Position numbers and translations under genes: made by a program
The notes under the pieces: model-generated
The model's input: only the letters and a program-made list of their open reading frames with translations
The model's database searches: none
What the model was told of the DNA's origin: nothing
Shown: positions 9,205-17,609 of the stretch, one piece after another
Layout: each line of letters begins with the position of its first letter
Numbering within the stretch: the stretch's first letter is position 1
Assembly (NCBI GenBank): GCA_003142095.1
Contig: PLON01000041.1
Location: 5,946-62,048, forward strand
Length of the DNA: 56,103 nucleotides
Direction of reading: 5' to 3'
DNA from: Acidimicrobiaceae bacterium
GTDB taxonomy: Bacteria; Actinomycetota; Acidimicrobiia; Acidimicrobiales; RAAP-2

Positions 9205-9941
9205 TCTTCAACGCCCCCAAAACGTCGCTCGCGATGTTGATACTGCTCAATCGCGCGAAAGAGGTCTTCGCGGCGAAAGTCCGGCCAGAGCACGTCCGTG
9301 AAGATCAACTCCGAGTAGGCCATCTCCCAGAGCAGGAAGTTCGAGATTCGGTACTCGCCGGACGTGCGCACCACGAGGTCGGGGTCGGGTAGTTCGGGGT
9401 GATACATGCGCGCTCTGATCATCTTTTCGTCGATCTTCTTCGCGGGCACCTTATCGGCGACGAGCTCACGCACGGCGTCGACGATTTCGGCCCGACCGCC
9501 GTAGTTAAAGGCAATATTCAACGTCAAATCCTTGTTGTTCTTGGTCAGTTCGATCGCCTCATCCATTCGGCGGAGCACGCCACGCGGCACGCGCCAGTCG
9601 CGACGCCCGGAAAAGACAATGCGCACCCCGTCGGCGTTCAGTTCGTGTTGGCGGCGCTCTAAGAGCCCGCGGTTGAAGTTCATGAGATAGCGCACTTCGT
9701 CGACGGGTCGGCGCCAGTTCTCGGTGGAAAAAGCAAAGACCGTGAGGGCTCTCACCCCACAGCTCAGTGCGCCGTAGGTCGTGTCGACGAGAGACTCTTC
9801 GCCGGCACCGTGGCCTTCGGTGCGTGGGAGCCCGCGACGCTGGGCCCAACGACCGCTGCCGTCCATCACAATGGCCACGTGACGAGGCACGCTGGAGAGA
9901 TCGAGGGACGCAGGAAGAGGAGTTGGGCGCGGATCGGGCAC
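9201..9941 (-). CDS. uppS: isoprenyl transferase (undecaprenyl diphosphate synthase family)
   Basis: A cis-prenyltransferase making long-chain polyprenyl diphosphate for cell-wall carrier lipid. The 246-residue protein shows the family landmarks: VAIVMDGSGRWAQ (first motif, catalytic Asp), TVFAFSTENW, and the C-terminal DLVVRTSGEYRISNFLLW. Two conserved positions deviate from the most common form: MDGNGRW is MDGSGRW here, and SGEQRLSNF is SGEYRISNF. Catalytic Asp and Arg residues are kept, so activity is expected. It is the first gene of the minus-strand run leading to glyS. Confidence 0.93.
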   Translation of the reverse strand: MPDPRPTPLPASLDLSSVPRHVAIVMDGSGRWAQRRGLPRTEGHGAGEESLVDTTYGALSCGVRALTVFAFSTENWRRPVDEVRYLMNFNRGLLERRQHELNADGVRIVFSGRRDWRVPRGVLRRMDEAIELTKNNKDLTLNIAFNYGGRAEIVDAVRELVADKVPAKKIDEKMIRARMYHPELPDPDLVVRTSGEYRISNFLLWEMAYSELIFTDVLWPDFRREDLFRAIEQYQHRERRFGGVEE

Positions 9942-9996
9942 CTCTAAAACCTAGCCGTCTCCCTGTTGCGAACTCCCGGGCCCGTAAGGTCGATAG

Positions 9997-11973
9997 GTGA
10001 AAAGTTTCGATCCCGATGACGACTCCCCCGTTATCGAACGCGACGCGGACGAGGGCGTTCAGCTCGACGACGACGTCGTGGAAGTCGACGCGGAACGAGC
10101 CTTGGCTCTGCTCGACGCGATCACGCACGACCTCCCCGGTGGCGGAGAAAGTCGCGACGGCCAGCGCGACATGGTGCGCGCCGTCGCCTCCGCCCTAACG
10201 CGTCGTCAACACCACGTCATCGAAGCGGGCACCGGCGTGGGCAAGTCCCTCGCCTACCTCGTGCCGTCGGTGATGTCCGGCGAGCGGGTCGTCATCGCGA
10301 CGGCCACGAAGAACCTCCAGGACCAGCTGGCGAGCAAGGACGCCCCCCAAGTTGCGGCGCACGTCAAAGGCGTGCGCGTGGCGGTCTTAAAGGGCAAACA
10401 GAACTACCTCTGTTTGAACCGCGCCCAGAGTCTCGGCGGCGGTGCGCAACTCAGGCTGGACGACGGCAGCGACATGCCGCGTGGCGTGGCCGACCAGATG
10501 CGACGTATTCTTCGCTGGTCGAACGACACCACGACGGGAGATCTCGACGAACTGCCCTTCGAGGTGGACTCGCGCGCGCGGCGCAGCGTCTCGGTCACCC
10601 CCCAGGAGTGTCTGCAACGCGCGAAGTGCCCTCAGGGCCAGAACTGCTTCGCGGAACTGGCGAAGGACCGCGCGAACGAAAGCTCGATCCTCATCGTGAA
10701 CGCCCACCTCTACGCCTCGCACCTCGCCTCGGGCTCGATGCTGTTGCCGAGCCACGAGTATGTCGTCTTCGACGAGGCCCATGAGATCCTCGACATCTTC
10801 GCGACACTTCTTGGCACTTCGCTCAATGCCGCGCGTCTTCGTGCCCTCGCCACGATTGCTCGTACTCTGCTCGGCGAGGCCGATCGAGCCGTGGCCGATC
10901 AACTTCTTTCGAGCGCCGACCGTTTCGCGGGTCTGCTCCTCGCTCAGTACGAAAGGAACGAGCTGAAGGGCCTCGACGAAGCGTGCCGCACGGAGTTGAC
11001 GCGCGCCAACGAATACGTGACGACGCTTGTGGAGCGACTGCGCGACCTGGCGACGACCTCATCGGACGCGGAGTTTCGCAAAGTCCGTGCGCTCGGCCCA
11101 GCCATTCATCTCGCGAATGACTTGGAACGCGTGAACAACGTGAAGGACTCGGAGCTGCTGTATCTCGCGCGTCGCGACCGCGAGGTCGACGTCGAGATAT
11201 CGCTCATCGACGTCGGGCCCCGCCTGCGCAGCGATCTCTGGCCGAACGTGACGGCGATTCTCACGAGCGCCACGATCCCCGACACGTTGACGAAGAACCT
11301 CGGACTCGACGACGTCGTGGTTGAACACGTGGCGAGTCCCTTCAACTACGCCGACAACGGTCTGCTCTACGTGCCCGACGGCTTCCCGGAGCGCAATGAC
11401 CCTAAAGCCGAAGCCGCAATCATCGAGGAGTTGGTCGGGCTCATCACCGCGGCCGGAGGACGGACTCTCGCCCTCTTCACCAACCGCTCCGTCATGCAGC
11501 GCGTGGCCGAAGCCGTCGCCCCGCGCCTCGACACCGAAGTCCTCGTGCAGGGATCCCTCTCGCGCCAGCGCCTCATTGAGGCATTTCGCGAGAGCCACGA
11601 GGCCAGCCTCTTTGCCGTCACGAGCTTCTGGCAGGGCGTCGACGTGCCGGGCCACTCACTCAGCCTCGTGACCATTGACCGACTGCCCTTTAGCGTGCCG
11701 AACGATCCCCTCGCCGAAGCGCGACGTGAACGCTCCAATAACCCCTTCATGGAAGTCGACCTGCCGCGCGCGACGATGCTGCTCGCTCAAGGCGTCGGAC
11801 GACTCATTCGCACGAAGGACGACCGCGGTGTCGTTGCCGTGCTGGACACTCGCCTCGCCTCAGCCCGGTATCGCTCGGTGATGTTCAAGAAGCTCCCGCC
11901 CATGCGTCGCACGCGCGACCGTGGCCAAGTGCACGAGTTCCTGCGAGAACTCAAGGATCTCCACGCAAGTTGA
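9997..11973 (+). CDS. DinG-family ATP-dependent DNA helicase
   Basis: An XPD/DinG superfamily 2 helicase of 658 residues. It has Walker A EAGTGVGKSLAYL, the Walker B variant VVFDEAHEI, and motif VI near AQGVGRLIR. Four cysteines (one in NYLCLNR, then CLQRAKCPQGQNC) match the iron-sulfur cluster between motifs Ia and II. Such enzymes unwind DNA with 5'-3' polarity and help resolve R-loops or repair structures. The start is GTG at 9997, 55 bases from the divergent uppS start. It interrupts the usual era-recO neighbourhood on the opposite strand. Confidence 0.92.
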   Translation: MKSFDPDDDSPVIERDADEGVQLDDDVVEVDAERALALLDAITHDLPGGGESRDGQRDMVRAVASALTRRQHHVIEAGTGVGKSLAYLVPSVMSGERVVIATATKNLQDQLASKDAPQVAAHVKGVRVAVLKGKQNYLCLNRAQSLGGGAQLRLDDGSDMPRGVADQMRRILRWSNDTTTGDLDELPFEVDSRARRSVSVTPQECLQRAKCPQGQNCFAELAKDRANESSILIVNAHLYASHLASGSMLLPSHEYVVFDEAHEILDIFATLLGTSLNAARLRALATIARTLLGEADRAVADQLLSSADRFAGLLLAQYERNELKGLDEACRTELTRANEYVTTLVERLRDLATTSSDAEFRKVRALGPAIHLANDLERVNNVKDSELLYLARRDREVDVEISLIDVGPRLRSDLWPNVTAILTSATIPDTLTKNLGLDDVVVEHVASPFNYADNGLLYVPDGFPERNDPKAEAAIIEELVGLITAAGGRTLALFTNRSVMQRVAEAVAPRLDTEVLVQGSLSRQRLIEAFRESHEASLFAVTSFWQGVDVPGHSLSLVTIDRLPFSVPNDPLAEARRERSNNPFMEVDLPRATMLLAQGVGRLIRTKDDRGVVAVLDTRLASARYRSVMFKKLPPMRRTRDRGQVHEFLRELKDLHAS

Positions 11974-12036
11974 CTCTGTTCTGATCAAGAAGCCCTGTAT
12001 ACTACTTTTTCACTAGTTTTTATCGAGCTTGGAGCC

Positions 12037-12960
12037 ATGCACCTCGATCTCTACCTTGTTCTCGGCAGCGCCGTCGTCGGACTGCTCGTCGGGCTGACGG
12101 GCGTCGGCGGCGGAGCGTTGATGACTCCGATGCTCGTGTTGCTCTTCGGCGTCACCCCGACGGCCGCCATCACCTCAGACCTCGTCGCGGCTCTCTTCAT
12201 GAAACCCGCCGGCGTCGCCATCCATTGGCGGCGCAAGACCGTCAACACGCGCATCGTGCGCTACCTGTGTTACGGCTCGCTACCCGGCGCGTTTGCGGGC
12301 ACGTACGCGTTGCACCTCATGGGCGAGAGCGCGGTCGCCGAGCACCGTCTTCAGATTCTCCTCGGCGCGGCCCTCATCATCGGTGCGGTCTCCATGCTGT
12401 TGCGCTCGCTCGCCGCGTCGAGTCGCCACCCGAACGGGGACATCGTGGTGCGGCGCGCTATCACGATCGCGATCGGGGCCGTAGGCGGCTTCATGGTGGG
12501 ACTCACTTCGGTCGGAGCGGGATCACTCATCGTGGTCTTACTCGTCTTTATCTACCCAAACCTGCGCAACGATCAGCTCGTCGGCACCGACCTCGCTCAG
12601 TCGGTGCCCCTCACACTGTCCGCGACGATCGGCACCTTGCTCTTCAGTCACGTCGACTTCTCGCTCACGACCTCGATCATCGTCGGATCGGTGCCCGCGG
12701 TCATTATCGGCGCGCTGCTCTCCTCGCGCTCAAACGGACTTCTGCTCCGTCGCATCATCATGGGAGCCGTGCTCTTGAGCGGTCTTAAATACGTCGGCTT
12801 CACGACCGACGCGCTCGGCGTTGCGGCGGTCGTGGTCGCCGCCGGGGTCACTGTGCTCAGCGTGCGAGACCTGCGCCGGGGCAAGGCCGACTCTCTAGTA
12901 GCCGAACCGGTCGAGAACGTCGTCTCGCTTCTGCCATCCCGGCTCGACTCGGACGCGTAG
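12037..12960 (+). CDS. TauE/SafE-family membrane permease
   Basis: This 307-residue polytopic membrane protein has the two-fold repeated TauE/SafE layout: VVGLLVGLTGVGGGALMTPML in the first half and VGGFMVGLTSVGAGSLIVVLL in the second. About eight hydrophobic segments are visible. Members move sulfite, sulfoacetate or other small organic anions; the substrate here is unknown. A TATACT -10-like box at 11998 and GGAG at 12031 precede the ATG. Its last 66 bases overlap the 3' end of era on the other strand. Confidence 0.88.
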   Translation: MHLDLYLVLGSAVVGLLVGLTGVGGGALMTPMLVLLFGVTPTAAITSDLVAALFMKPAGVAIHWRRKTVNTRIVRYLCYGSLPGAFAGTYALHLMGESAVAEHRLQILLGAALIIGAVSMLLRSLAASSRHPNGDIVVRRAITIAIGAVGGFMVGLTSVGAGSLIVVLLVFIYPNLRNDQLVGTDLAQSVPLTLSATIGTLLFSHVDFSLTTSIIVGSVPAVIIGALLSSRSNGLLLRRIIMGAVLLSGLKYVGFTTDALGVAAVVVAAGVTVLSVRDLRRGKADSLVAEPVENVVSLLPSRLDSDA

Positions 12961-13800
12961 TTCCAGGTAGAGACCTTCGGGCAGCTGGCGCCTCGCCGCA
13001 ATACCCACGTCCTTTAAGAGCTGGCCGCCCTTGCCGATCACCATGCCCTTTTGACTCTCGCGCTCGACGAGAATCTCGACCGTGACGTGGGGCCATTCGA
13101 ACTCCGCGACGCGACAGTGAATCGAGTGCGGCAGTTCTTGTTTGGTCTTTCGCACCAATTGTTCGCGCACCAGTTCGGCGATCCACGTCGCCTCGGTGAC
13201 ATCGGAGACCTCTTCATCGGGAAAGAGGAAGGGCGATTCGGGCATCTGTTCGGTTAAGAACGCCAATAGAGTCGCCGTGCCCTCGCCGGACTTCGCCGAG
13301 ACCGGAAAGTACTCAACGCGCTCGGCGACGCTGGCCCGACCCATGTCGGTGGCGACCTCTTCGACCGCGACGGCCGCGGCCAGCAGTTGCGCCGCCACCG
13401 CCTCGCGACCCGGTCGGTCGATCTTGTTGACGACCACGACGAGCTGCGGTCCGCCATCAGGGCGACCTTGGCCAATCATCGTCTCGATCACGTGGCGATC
13501 CCCCGGACCGATCGCTGACGAGGCGTCGATCACGGCGCAGACCACGTCAACGCCGTCGGCCGCGGAGCGCGCGGTGTCGTTGAGCCGTCCGCCGAGGGTG
13601 GTTTTTGGTCGATGGAGGCCGGGCGTATCAACGAGAATCACCTGAGTGTCGCCTTCGCTCACGATGCCGCGCACGGCGTGACGGGTGGTGTTCGGGGACG
13701 CCGCCGTGATCGTGATCTTGGTGCCAACGAGTTGATTGACCAGCGTCGACTTGCCGACGTTGGGCCGCCCGAGAATGGCGACGAAACCGGCGCGCGTCAC
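12895..13800 (-). CDS. era: GTPase Era
   Basis: Era is an essential GTPase that binds 16S rRNA and checks 30S subunit assembly. The 301-residue protein has G1 GRPNVGKST, G3 DTPGLH, G4 NKID, and a C-terminal KH domain (GMVIGKGGQLLKDVGIAAR). I chose the GTG at 13800 because homologues begin just before AGFVAILGRPNVGK and because it overlaps the upstream gene as GTGA. A longer ORF reaching 13953 would run through that gene. It is the last gene of the CIRCE-headed run, and its final 66 bases overlap the convergent permease gene. Confidence 0.95.
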   Translation of the reverse strand: MTRAGFVAILGRPNVGKSTLVNQLVGTKITITAASPNTTRHAVRGIVSEGDTQVILVDTPGLHRPKTTLGGRLNDTARSAADGVDVVCAVIDASSAIGPGDRHVIETMIGQGRPDGGPQLVVVVNKIDRPGREAVAAQLLAAAVAVEEVATDMGRASVAERVEYFPVSAKSGEGTATLLAFLTEQMPESPFLFPDEEVSDVTEATWIAELVREQLVRKTKQELPHSIHCRVAEFEWPHVTVEILVERESQKGMVIGKGGQLLKDVGIAARRQLPEGLYLELRVRVEPGWQKRDDVLDRFGY

Positions 13801-15080
13801 AGCGGACTCACGAGCGGTTCGACAAGGACCTCTTCGATGCGACGACCGTCCATGCGCGTTACGGTCAAGCGATATCGATCGGTCTGGAGGACGTCGCCGA
13901 CCTCGGGCACGCCACCGCGCAGATCGAGCACCAGTCCCCCGACCGTGTCCCAACCATCTTTGGGAAGGGCTAGTCGGTACTCCTCGTTGGCGTCGTCGAT
14001 GTTGAGACGTCCGCTCAGTTCAACCCCGCCCCCGACGGTGCGCTCGCCGTCGTCTTCGATGCTCGGGTCCGATTCATCGGTGATCTCTCCGACGAGCTCT
14101 TCCAGTACGTCTTCGAGCGTGACGACCCCCGCCGTACCGCCGTATTCGTCGACGACGATAAAGAGGTGAACCTTGGCCCGGCGAATTTCGGTGAGGAGTG
14201 ACGCGACGCGTTTGGTCTCGGGCACGAAGTGGGCCGCGCCCATGTGAACTTTGACACGCTCCGCACCTTGGCCGTCGACCACGAGATTCGCGAGGTGGCG
14301 CAGGTTCACCATACCGAGGACGTCATCGGCTCCTCCCTCACCGAGCACCGGCAGACGAGATCGTCCGCTGTCGATGGCGAGGTCGAGCGCGTCGCGCACG
14401 CTCGCCGTGGCGTCAATGCCAACGATGTCGATGCGCGGCACCATGACCTCGCGCACGATGGTGTCGCCGAACTCAATGACGGAGTGGATGAAGTTACGCT
14501 CGTCCGATTCAATGGCCGCGTCCTCGTGAGCCACGTCGGCCATGGCGAGGACTTCGGACTCGGTCATGCGAGGCTTCTGGCCTTTTCCCCCGAAGAGCCC
14601 GATCACCCGGTCGGCGACCGCGAGGAGCACCACTGAGATCCAACGAATGAGCCAGAAGCGCAAGATCCGTCCGACGACCGGCGCGCTCGTGAGGGCCGCC
14701 TGGTCGGGGTGTTGAACCGCGAAGTTCTTCGGGATGGCCTCGAAGGCGACGAAGATAACGATGACTTCGCCCGCGGTCGCGACGAAGACGCCGGCCGCCC
14801 CAAAGAGGTGACCCGCGAGAACGCCGACCATCGTGGCCGAGATCAGCTGACACATGAGCACCAACAACAACAAGGGATTCAAGAACTTCTCGGGCGCCTC
14901 GGTCAGAGCGACCAGTGCTTTCGCTCCACGACGTCCCTCTTCGCGCAGCGAGCGCGCACGCGACTTGTTCATTCGCGTGAGCGACGTCTCAGCCATGGCA
15001 AAAAAACCCGACAACATCAACAAGATCAGTACGGCGATCGACAGGTAGGTGTCGCCAGCGCGCCAGACGGCGGCGATCAC
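13797..15080 (-). CDS. CNNM/CBS-domain membrane protein (HlyC/CorC family)
   Basis: A 427-residue hemolysin-like transporter. The N-terminal DUF21/CNNM domain has several membrane helices (from LSIAVLILLMLSGFFAMAE). A CBS pair follows (near VMVPRIDIVGID and HLFIVVDEYGGTAGVVT), then a C-terminal CorC/HlyC domain. Relatives are linked to magnesium or cobalt efflux. The GTG at 15080 is preferred because it gives a 4-base GTGA overlap with ybeY; an ORF start at 15167 lies deep inside ybeY. The position between ybeY and era is the usual one in Actinobacteria. Confidence 0.92.
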   Translation of the reverse strand: MIAAVWRAGDTYLSIAVLILLMLSGFFAMAETSLTRMNKSRARSLREEGRRGAKALVALTEAPEKFLNPLLLLVLMCQLISATMVGVLAGHLFGAAGVFVATAGEVIVIFVAFEAIPKNFAVQHPDQAALTSAPVVGRILRFWLIRWISVVLLAVADRVIGLFGGKGQKPRMTESEVLAMADVAHEDAAIESDERNFIHSVIEFGDTIVREVMVPRIDIVGIDATASVRDALDLAIDSGRSRLPVLGEGGADDVLGMVNLRHLANLVVDGQGAERVKVHMGAAHFVPETKRVASLLTEIRRAKVHLFIVVDEYGGTAGVVTLEDVLEELVGEITDESDPSIEDDGERTVGGGVELSGRLNIDDANEEYRLALPKDGWDTVGGLVLDLRGGVPEVGDVLQTDRYRLTVTRMDGRRIEEVLVEPLVSPL

Positions 15081-15583
15081 GACGTCGACGCGCGGTAGTG
15101 ACGAGCGAGGAGCTCTCTCTCGCGCGCCTCCATCCGTTCGGCCTCCTCGTCGATCACGTGATCCCAACCCCGCAGGTGCAACACGCCGTGCACGATCAAC
15201 AGCGCCATTTCGTCATCCAGGCTGACCTCGTGTTCGACCGCGTTGCGCGCGGCGACGGCGGGACAGATCACCACGTCGCCCACCAATTGAGGAATCTCCG
15301 GCGCCGGGGGTTCCCCCGGGCCCGAGCCCCCGCCGTCGGGCACACGCCCAGACGGCTCAGGGTCGCCGTCGATAGGAAAGCTCAAGACGTCGGTCGACCC
15401 TTCGCGCCCCATGAACTGCTGGTTCAAGTCCGCAATGGTCGGTTCGTCGGCGAAGATCAGCGACACTTCGGCGAGTCCGCGCACGCCCTCGTCCACGAGC
15501 GCCCCGCGCGCGAGATCGACCCAGCGTTCTAGGTCAATTTCGTGGTCGTGCTGTTCGTCGGCCGCGTAGATGTCAATACTCAT
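15077..15583 (-). CDS. ybeY: endoribonuclease YbeY (rRNA maturation)
   Basis: YbeY is a zinc-dependent RNase involved in 16S rRNA 3'-end maturation and ribosome quality control. The 168-residue protein carries the metal site HGVLHLRGWDH (H-x3-H-x5-H) near the C-terminus and the family motif DVLSFP. A Pro/Gly-rich insert of roughly 25 residues (DPEPSGRVPDGGGSGPGEPP) lies between DVLSFP and GDVVIC, making it slightly longer than usual. It overlaps phoH upstream and the CNNM gene downstream by 4 bases each. Confidence 0.94.
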   Translation of the reverse strand: MSIDIYAADEQHDHEIDLERWVDLARGALVDEGVRGLAEVSLIFADEPTIADLNQQFMGREGSTDVLSFPIDGDPEPSGRVPDGGGSGPGEPPAPEIPQLVGDVVICPAVAARNAVEHEVSLDDEMALLIVHGVLHLRGWDHVIDEEAERMEARERELLARHYRASTS

Positions 15584-16539
15584 GTCGATCGTTCGTAGGC
15601 CGCCACGATATCGGCGACGATGCGGTGTCGCACCACGTCCTTGGTGCCGAGGTACACAAAGCTGATTCCGTCGACCCCACTTACAATCCGTTCGACGTCC
15701 GCCATACCGCTGCGCTTGCCGTTCAGGTCAACCTGGGTGACGTCGCCGGTGATGACGGCCTTGGAGTTGAATCCGATACGCGTGAGAAACATCTTCATCT
15801 GCTCGGGCGTCGTGTTCTGAGCTTCGTCCAAAATAATGAACGAGTCGTTCAGCGTGCGCCCGCGCATGAAGGCCAGGGGCGCCACTTCAATGGTGCCGTT
15901 CGCGATGAGACGCTGCGCCCCGTCGGCGCCCACCATGTCGTAGAGCGCGTCATAGAGCGGTCGAAGATACGGATCGACCTTCGCCATCAGGTCGCCCGGC
16001 AGAAAACCGAGGTTCTCGCCCGCTTCGACCGCGGGACGCGTCAGCACAATGCGTTGCACCTGGCGACGATGGAGCGCCTGCACGGCCTGGGCCACGGCGA
16101 GGTAGCTCTTACCGGTGCCGGCGGGGCCAATACCGAAGGTGATGATCGAGGTGTCGATGGCGTCGGTGTAGCGCTTCTGCCCGGCCGTGGAGGGTCGGAC
16201 ACTCTTCCCTTTGGCGCCGCGCACCACCTCGTGACGCAGGACTTCACTGGGTAAAAGGTCGTCGGCGACCATATCGATGGTGCGTGCGATCTTCGTCGTG
16301 TCGAGGGACTGGCCGCTTTCGAGCACCAGCACCAACTCGTCGAACAGTCGCAACACCATCGCGGCGTCGGGGCCAGTCACCGAGATCTGGTTGCCCTGCA
16401 CGCGAATCTTGGACTTCGGAAATGAGCGCTCGATGACGCGTAAGTTCTCGTCGCGCCCGCCGAGCAGTCCCGCCATGAGGTGAGTGTTCGCGACGTACGT
16501 CGTAGTGAGGGCCTCGTCGGCCTTAGCTTCTTGGCTCAT
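15580..16539 (-). CDS. phoH: PhoH-like ATPase
   Basis: A 319-residue P-loop ATPase of the PhoH family, often encoded beside ybeY and thought to act in RNA metabolism or phosphate stress. It has an N-terminal KH-like region, Walker A GPAGTGKSYLAVAQA (about residues 137-151), Walker B FIILDEAQNTT, and the conserved KMFLTRIGFNSKAVITGD. It is joined to the HIT gene and to ybeY by 4-base overlaps. Confidence 0.93.
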   Translation of the reverse strand: MSQEAKADEALTTTYVANTHLMAGLLGGRDENLRVIERSFPKSKIRVQGNQISVTGPDAAMVLRLFDELVLVLESGQSLDTTKIARTIDMVADDLLPSEVLRHEVVRGAKGKSVRPSTAGQKRYTDAIDTSIITFGIGPAGTGKSYLAVAQAVQALHRRQVQRIVLTRPAVEAGENLGFLPGDLMAKVDPYLRPLYDALYDMVGADGAQRLIANGTIEVAPLAFMRGRTLNDSFIILDEAQNTTPEQMKMFLTRIGFNSKAVITGDVTQVDLNGKRSGMADVERIVSGVDGISFVYLGTKDVVRHRIVADIVAAYERST

Positions 16540-16880
16540 CCAGGGGGCCAGGTCATCAGCCGGCCACCGAGCACGTGCGCGTGCATGTGCGACACCGTCT
16601 GTTGACCGTCCCGGCCAACGTTAAAGACGAGCCGGTACCCGCTGTCCTTCACGCCTTCAATTTCGGCCACCTTCTGGGCCAGGCGCATGAGGTCGTCAAA
16701 GACCCCGGGGTGCTTCACCGTGACCTCGTTGACGCTCATGAAGTGGGCCTTCGGCACCACGAGCACGTGAACCGGCGCCTGCGGGGCGATGTCGTAGAAG
16801 GCGAGTGAATCGTCGGATTCGGCGACCACCTTGGCGGGAATCTGACCCGCAACAATCTGACAAAACAGGCAGTCACTCAT
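16536..16880 (-). CDS. HIT-family nucleotide-binding protein (HinT-like)
   Basis: A 114-residue histidine-triad hydrolase. It has the N-terminal CLFCQIVAGQIPA, the middle strand HVLVVPKAHF, and the catalytic triad HMHAHVLGG near the C-terminus. HinT-type enzymes hydrolyse purine nucleoside phosphoramidates. The two CxxC-like cysteines at the start are typical of bacterial HinT. It lies 15 bases downstream of rsmE and overlaps phoH by 4 bases. Confidence 0.93.
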   Translation of the reverse strand: MSDCLFCQIVAGQIPAKVVAESDDSLAFYDIAPQAPVHVLVVPKAHFMSVNEVTVKHPGVFDDLMRLAQKVAEIEGVKDSGYRLVFNVGRDGQQTVSHMHAHVLGGRLMTWPPG

Positions 16881-16895
16881 CTAGTGCTCTCATCA

Positions 16896-17609
16896 TTACT
16901 CATATCGCGCGCCGTCCAGGGTCAATCCCCAGCCCCCCGCTTGAAAAGCCAGTAGCGCGGCGGCAACCACACCCGCCGTCTCGGCGCGAAGGACCGTCGG
17001 ACCAAGCCCGACGCGACGACGACCTTCATCCCACTCGCTTTCAGCCCAGCCACCCTCGGGTCCGACCGCGACGTCAGTGACCCCACGCCAGTCTCCCGAG
17101 CCGCCAATCTCGGCGACCGCAACACCGTCGGGCACGTCAGCGACGGCTACGGGATCGGCGATGTCGACGTCGTAGGTACGCCGGCACTGACCGGCGGATT
17201 CACGCGCGACCCGGCGCCAGCGCGCGAGGGTCTTCTCGCGCACGTCACCCGAGAACTTCACGACCGAGCGGTTCGTGAGCAACGGCACCACCCGGCTAAC
17301 GCCGAGTTCGGTCGCCTTCGCCACGGCCCACTGTGCGTGGTCGCCCTTCAGTGCGGCGAGGTAGAGGGTCGTCGTCGGCGCTTGTTCGTCTCGTTCGACG
17401 TCGCTCACACGACGAAGTCCGACGGCGTCGACGACGTAGATCGCCCACGACCCCCGCCCGTCGGTGACGACAACCTCTTCGCCGTCCTTCGCGCGTAAAA
17501 CCTTTCGCAGGTGGTGCTCGCTCGCCGTGTCGAGGACCGGATCAGACGGACTGTCGACGTGAAACTGCGCGAGCGCGGCCACGCGACGCGGCCACTCGGG
17601 GTGGGTCAC
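16896..17609 (-). CDS. rsmE: 16S rRNA (uracil1498-N3)-methyltransferase
   Basis: RsmE methylates U1498 of 16S rRNA. The 237-residue protein has an N-terminal PUA-like domain (HHLRKVLRAKDGEEVVVTDG) and a C-terminal SPOUT domain with VAVGPEGGWAESEWDEG, LGPTVLRAETA and the terminal knot region. Length is normal. The start overlaps the dnaJ stop by 4 bases. It belongs to the heat-shock/ribosome-maturation run controlled from the CIRCE site. Confidence 0.93.
   Translation of the reverse strand: MTHPEWPRRVAALAQFHVDSPSDPVLDTASEHHLRKVLRAKDGEEVVVTDGRGSWAIYVVDAVGLRRVSDVERDEQAPTTTLYLAALKGDHAQWAVAKATELGVSRVVPLLTNRSVVKFSGDVREKTLARWRRVARESAGQCRRTYDVDIADPVAVADVPDGVAVAEIGGSGDWRGVTDVAVGPEGGWAESEWDEGRRRVGLGPTVLRAETAGVVAAALLAFQAGGWGLTLDGARYE

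Noticed and set aside
11970-12003. TTGACT and TATACT as a promoter for the TauE-type gene
   Set aside because: Spacing of 22 bases is too long for a standard sigma70 promoter; only the -10 box is plausible.
13801-13953. N-terminal extension of Era
   Set aside because: Arg-rich, lies inside the CNNM gene, and is not present in Era proteins. The GTG at 13800 gives the normal start.
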